Of a stretch of 64,000 nt of DNA, positions 59,880 through 64,000 are shown in pieces. The DNA lies in assembly GCA_036362985.1 (NCBI GenBank), contig JAYGXS010000001.1, positions 46,581,379 to 46,645,378 on the forward strand. Direction: 5' to 3'. Origin of the DNA: Ligula intestinalis (taxonomy: Eukaryota > Platyhelminthes > Cestoda > Diphyllobothriidea > Diphyllobothriidae). The notes under the pieces are model-generated. The model had not been told where the DNA came from. It was given only the letters and a program-made list of their open reading frames with translations, and did no database searches. Numbering within the stretch: position 1 is the stretch's first letter; each line of letters starts with the position of its first letter. The position numbers and the translations under genes were made by a program.

Positions 59880-62720
59880 TATTTTTTGAATTTTTATTTT
59901 TTTCGAAATTAACTTTGTATAGATAGTGCCGTACTGGCGCTGAAAAATATAAAGTCCAAATTCCAAATGTTTCCGAGAGTATTGTCTGAGTATGGTTGAA
60001 ACGACCGGAATGGTTCGGATTCTGTCGTAAAATGCTTTGCAAAGAAAGCATGGAATAATTCAGCATTATCAGACTCATCTAGTACAAACGTTTTATTTTC
60101 ATTAAGCAATGGGGTATTTCAATTCCTCGTTTTGCGGAGGACCTACGACAAAACAGTGTGCAACCGATTTTGCAGAGTTTGACTTGCTTAGGCCACAAGA
60201 TTCCCTGTGCCGGTCACGTGCAAGACGAATCTTTGACGCTAATTCGAAGATCTCTGCGATCCTTAGATACACAGACAGCGAACTAGTAGATCTATCTTTC
60301 AGCTGCCTCCTCAATTTCTTTAGTCTGGGCAAAAGAAAATAAGGGACGGTCGATTCTGGTGTGTAGGGGTTCGCAATTTTAGTGGGCACAAATTCCAGCA
60401 TTTTATTAGAAACGACCGACATGAGTTCAGAAAGATATGCAGCGTTGTTAATGGAGTACAGGCCCTGCCAATCTAATGAGTCAAGAAAATTGTTGATTGA
60501 GCTAATATCTGCGAGGTCATACGCATGATAGGTACGACTAGCACTAGCCTTTTCCGTAGAAGGAAGCGGAAGACAGCAGTGAATTAATGTGTGATCACTT
60601 TGGAAGGTGTCCTGCTTAAAATGAACGAAGAGAGGGGCAATACCATTTGTGAAAATCAGATCTGGGATATGATTCTGTCTTGTTGGGGAACTAACCAGTT
60701 GAGACCAGTTAGAAAAACTAATGGTATCTAGGAAAGGCTGAAATCTAGGTGGACAATAGTTTGAAAGCCAGTCGATCTCAGGAAAATTAAAATCTCCAGC
60801 AATAATTTTAACTTAAAAAGAGGATTCTGAAATAAACTTGAATATTTCACACAAATTTGTATCTCCTTCAAATGAAGCGTTATATGTACACATTCGATAA
60901 TCGCCTTTTGCCGGGGCGACAGGATAATGGAAGTGAAACAGTAATTTCCAGATACGGACGTGCTATTTAAATAAAACGGAGTGTGCCTAAATGACGTCCT
61001 AATATAGAGAAGACAACAACCACCACGCTTATTAATGCGATCGTGACGATAGAGATCATACTCGTCTATGATAATGAAGGAGTCAGAAATGATTGGATGG
61101 GTCCAAAATTAAGTTCTGTATAAAACATCGGGCGTCGTCTCAAAAGCAATAGCTTACAGTTGAGCCATTTGATTTATAACAGACCGGGCATTAAGCAATA
61201 TGACATCTAGTGTATTGTGAGTGGCAGGTCTATGGCTATCGTTATTCATAAAAAAGAAGTTGAGGGTGGGTAGGCAAACTGTAGGCCGTTATTATATGTG
61301 GAATAAGTACTGATGGGTATGGAGCTGTTAGCATACGGGTAGCCAACAATGGATGGCTGATAAGGTGTGAGATATCTAGGGGCCCACTTTCTGGCAGGGA
61401 AAAATGAGCAGAGGATAAACCAAAATAAGCTTCTGGGGCGTTTGGGAGGAATAGGGGGAGGCGAGAAGGCATGTAGAAGTTTACAGGCTTGGGTGGTAGA
61501 AGATCGTTAAAGGAACTGATAGGTGGAACGGTGACATAAAATTAGTGTTGGGGCCACTTGCGTAAGGACTAGTGGTCTTAATCAGTGAATGACCTGTACG
61601 GCAACTCCGATTAGATTTACTACTATACCAGTTTGGGTTACTTCCGTGCAAATTGAATTTTTCTTGGTTCGGGCCCGGCGTGTTCAATAACGCATTATAC
61701 GGGGGAATAATATGACTCCCACGGTCAAGGGAGGAGCTAGGTTGTGGTGGGGAAGCGCTCGGCCTGAACGCTTTCGACGGTGTTGACGACATTTTTGATG
61801 AGCTTGTTGCCGAGTTAGAGGCAGCGGAATTTATCGATCGTTGGACAGAGAATGTATTTAGGCTAGTTTTCATCGTAGTAGATGACGGAGCGGCGGGCCT
61901 TGACGGTCCCGACATCAAGAGGGGCGGGCTAACTGGTGCACTGATGTTTACGAGCCTATAAATAGACATTCGAGAGTTAGGGATAGCAGGTGTACTGACG
62001 GTAACGAGACTATGAAAAGGCATCAGGGAGGCAGGAATAAAGGGTGTACTGACGTTGTTGGGTGTATGACCAGGTATGCGGGGTGGAGGATTTGCCAGCG
62101 CATTTACCCTATCGGGACTATGAACAGATTTAGGAATAGTAGGCTGAGAAGTCATTGGTCTATTGGACTGGAGATCCGCATTTCTTCGCTCCATTGGTGT
62201 AAGATCTCGACAGAAGAAACTTTGAGTCATTTCTAAATATCGAGGAATGCGACCCCATTGAGCAAAGATTGAGCCCACCTCGATCGGTGAAAACAATTTA
62301 ACTAGGATGGGCGGGTTTTTGCTGCACGATTGGAGGCGTTTGGCTTCTGCAATTTTGTAGTTGAAACCACCTGAACATAGAACATCTTTTGCAATATCCA
62401 AAGGGCGACTTCATATGGAGGCATTTTTTAGTATAAAGTTTAAGTTTCGCTTTTGTCTATCAAAGGCTTCCGTGGTTATATGATGTACGAGGGTGTCTAA
62501 CATTTTACAATCTTGCGAGAGCACACCTGATAACTTACCATCAAACAGATTGTCTAGTATTTATAAAACAGAACCAAACTTCATCATGAAGTCATTACAG
62601 TTTTGTAATGCAGATAAATCAATTTGCTTAGCCTTGACAATGTGCTGCATGTTGATATCAAGGCATTGACTAGTAGGCGTGGTCAGGCACCACTTGGGTC
62701 TGGGAGCAGATATCTCATGA
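59880..62720 (-). mobile_element. CR1-like LINE fossil with ORF1-like region, endonuclease and RT start
   Basis: Read down from about 62720. An ORF1-like part has FDRQKRNLNFILKNAS, then KIAEAKRLQSCSKNPPILV and FCRDLTPMERRNADL (62401-62150), followed by a Pro/Ser-rich stretch. An APE endonuclease comes next with LDVILLNARSV (near 61215), YDLYRHDRINKRGGC (near 61060), AGDFNFPEIDWLS (near 60800), HIPDLIFTNGIAP (near 60670) and QSDHTLIHC (near 60600). Then a linker (60422-60102) and the RT N-terminal region ending near SDNAELFHAFFAKHF (60080-60035). RT catalytic motifs are missing because the copy stops near 59880. Several stops and frameshifts are present, but the 306-codon frame at 62401-61481 is open. 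Confidence 0.75.
61481..62401 (-). pseudogene. LINE ORF1-like protein, open 306 codons
   Basis: The N-terminal 75 residues carry a conserved module (KIAEAKRL, ILVKLFSPIEVG, CRDLTPMERR) that resembles the RNA-binding ORF1 products of CR1-like elements. The rest is low complexity, rich in Pro, Ser, Thr and Asn, without a fold I recognise. A second diverged copy of the N-terminal module lies at 64000-63810 (KNPLILVK, AIEVDLIFSQ, CRDKTPMECR). The frame lacks its upstream portion, which lies in other frames at 62.4-62.7 kb. Confidence 0.6.
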
Positions 62721-63318
62721 TGAGCTATAATTTTCGTGCTGATAATTTTGATGGAAATCTGCTTTAAATGTGAGACGATTTGGAAAAGTTAACCCTTTAT
62801 GATTTTACCGCAGCTGGTTGTTAAAGTCCCGTAAAATTGTTTAACAAAGTGCATTAGTTATCACGTTGAGAAAAAACCAGTTGATATGATTTTCAGATTA
62901 TGACTATCGACAAATAATCAGAGTTAACTTGACCAATACTGTAGCTTTTTTTTTAATAAGCACTTTAAAATTATTTGAAAAAGCGTATTCAATATTGGGA
63001 AACGACTCAGCCTTTGAAGGTCTCGAGAATATTCTGATCTTGACGATTTCTGTTACTAGGCCGCGAATTTTTTGGTTTGCAGAGGTTGCGTTCGGTTTAA
63101 ATAGGTTGCGTCTCATTAGAATTGGTTGGAAAACAAACTTTTCGTAAATTCCAACTTCAAATGATCGTCCACGCAAGAAAAATAATTCCAGAGTCACAGA
63201 AAAATATTCTATACGTACGGTTGCAGCCACAATATCCTAGAGCGTAATTGATGGGGGATATCGATGTAGAAATGTCCTAGGAGGAGCGAGGGGAACTATC
63301 GACTGTGATCTTGTAGGC
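62721..63318. other. Spacer with an unassigned - strand frame
   Basis: A - strand frame at 63230-62904 is open for 108 codons but shows no recognisable motif. It may belong to the 5' part of the LINE below it; I cannot show this. Confidence 0.35.
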
Positions 63319-63671
63319 TGTTTTAACGGATGCCCTGTTCGGGATATCACCGCCCAATAATCTCTTGTGTGAGTCCCCAAAGGAAGAACACGACAAGAAG
63401 TGTGCAACAGCAGAAGTCTTTTAGGATATGAGGTACAATGTATTTAAGAAACAAATACGTGTACACGATGTCCCTTGAGCCAATCAGATCCTCTCCTGAA
63501 ATATTCGCCGGCATTATTGGCTGTAGGCTCAGTGAGTGAACGTAACTAGAAATTCAAATTATTGATTGATTGTCTAGCACAATTCATTAGTTCGCACGTA
63601 TGCCGATCTATAGTCTATTGTGAACGCGGCTATATACTGCCTCTATGTTAGCCGTTGGATCTCTCCTAAAA
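63319..63671 (-). repeat. Family-G LTR, second copy
   Basis: A 353-bp match to 57590-57939, with the same blocks (TGTGAGTCCCCAAAGGAAGA, GCAACAGCAGAAGTCTTTTA, TTATTGATTGATTGTCTAGC). The tips are mutated (TGTT to TTTT at 63671). It adjoins LINE ORF1-like sequence rather than Gypsy coding sequence, so it is probably a solo LTR. Confidence 0.8.
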
Positions 63672-64000
63672 TGCTCCTCCAGGTTTTGTACACAATGCAC
63701 CCTCCTTCGTGTGGATTCCAGAATCACGCCCTTACCTGAGCTTACCTGAGCGGGAGGGCTGGCCTCAGAGACAATTTTTGGTTTTTTTGAAGCAGAGCCA
63801 GTGTTCTCATTTGCTACTTTAGATAAAACCCGGCACTCCATTGGCGTTTTATCCCTACATACGTAAAGTTTATTTTCCTTTAAAAAGTTGGCTGACCGCT
63901 CATGCTGAGAGAATATAAGGTCTACTTCTATCGCCGAAATTTTTTTACGAGAATCAGCGGGTTTTTACTTCGGGATGAGAGTCTTTTAGCTTCTGCAACT
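63672..64000 (-). mobile_element. LINE ORF1-like fragment, cut by the window edge
   Basis: In two frames the - strand reads VAEAKRLSSRSKNPLILVK, AIEVDLIFSQHERSANFLKE and CRDKTPMECRVLSKVANENT, matching the N-terminal module at 62345-62180 in order. A frameshift sits near 63940. The frame continues past 63700 with charged residues of unknown nature and then runs into the LTR. Confidence 0.6.

Overview
This is a eukaryotic window, most likely from a parasitic flatworm (tapeworm or fluke; I lean to tapeworm). The grounds are a mitochondrial ATP synthase gene cut by five introns of only 33-40 bp, a highly divergent Mediator subunit, and a dense load of CR1-like LINEs, Penelope-like elements and Gypsy LTR debris. 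Only the broad placement is inferred; nothing in the sequence names a species.

Two host genes are clear. ATP5F1B (mitochondrial F1 ATP synthase beta subunit) runs on the + strand at 10939-12683 and splices into an intact 522-residue protein. MED12 (Mediator kinase-module subunit) runs on the - strand from 55427 to 40110. It has three very large exons (1.35, 3.36 and 3.26 kb) and two long phase-0 introns (2.4 and 5.0 kb), and encodes about 2655 residues. A decayed Kelch-repeat fragment, duplicated in tandem, lies at 59.3-59.75 kb.

Most of the rest is mobile DNA. From the left: a CR1-like LINE 3' half with a single in-frame stop (1-2459); older CR1 fossils (4.69-7.05 and 7.48-7.76 kb); a Penelope-like fossil with a mariner-type MITE nested in its 3' region (8.24-9.9 kb); ATP5F1B; then a nested LINE complex (13.6-19.16 kb) in which a + strand element sits inside a - strand element of the same family, itself split by a 453-bp foldback insertion. 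CR1 3' fragments follow (19.16-20.44 kb). The 21-38 kb stretch is a field of LTRs, tRNA-derived repeats, a short internally deleted LTR element (27.07-28.49 kb), a Penelope endonuclease fragment (31.6-32.15 kb) and a second MITE (35.35-35.75 kb). Right of MED12 are a Penelope 3' end, a deleted Gypsy gag-protease fragment with its 3' LTR, the Kelch relic, a long CR1-like LINE fossil with an ORF1-like part, and another Gypsy LTR.

The most unusual signals are two separate insertions (15622-16074 and 23508-23851). Each is bounded by an exact 12-bp direct repeat, and each has a long near-perfect hairpin whose outer arm abuts that repeat. This suggests a shared way of insertion that leaves a terminal foldback. 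Penelope 3' ends at three loci keep hammerhead-like core signatures next to a poly(A) signal.
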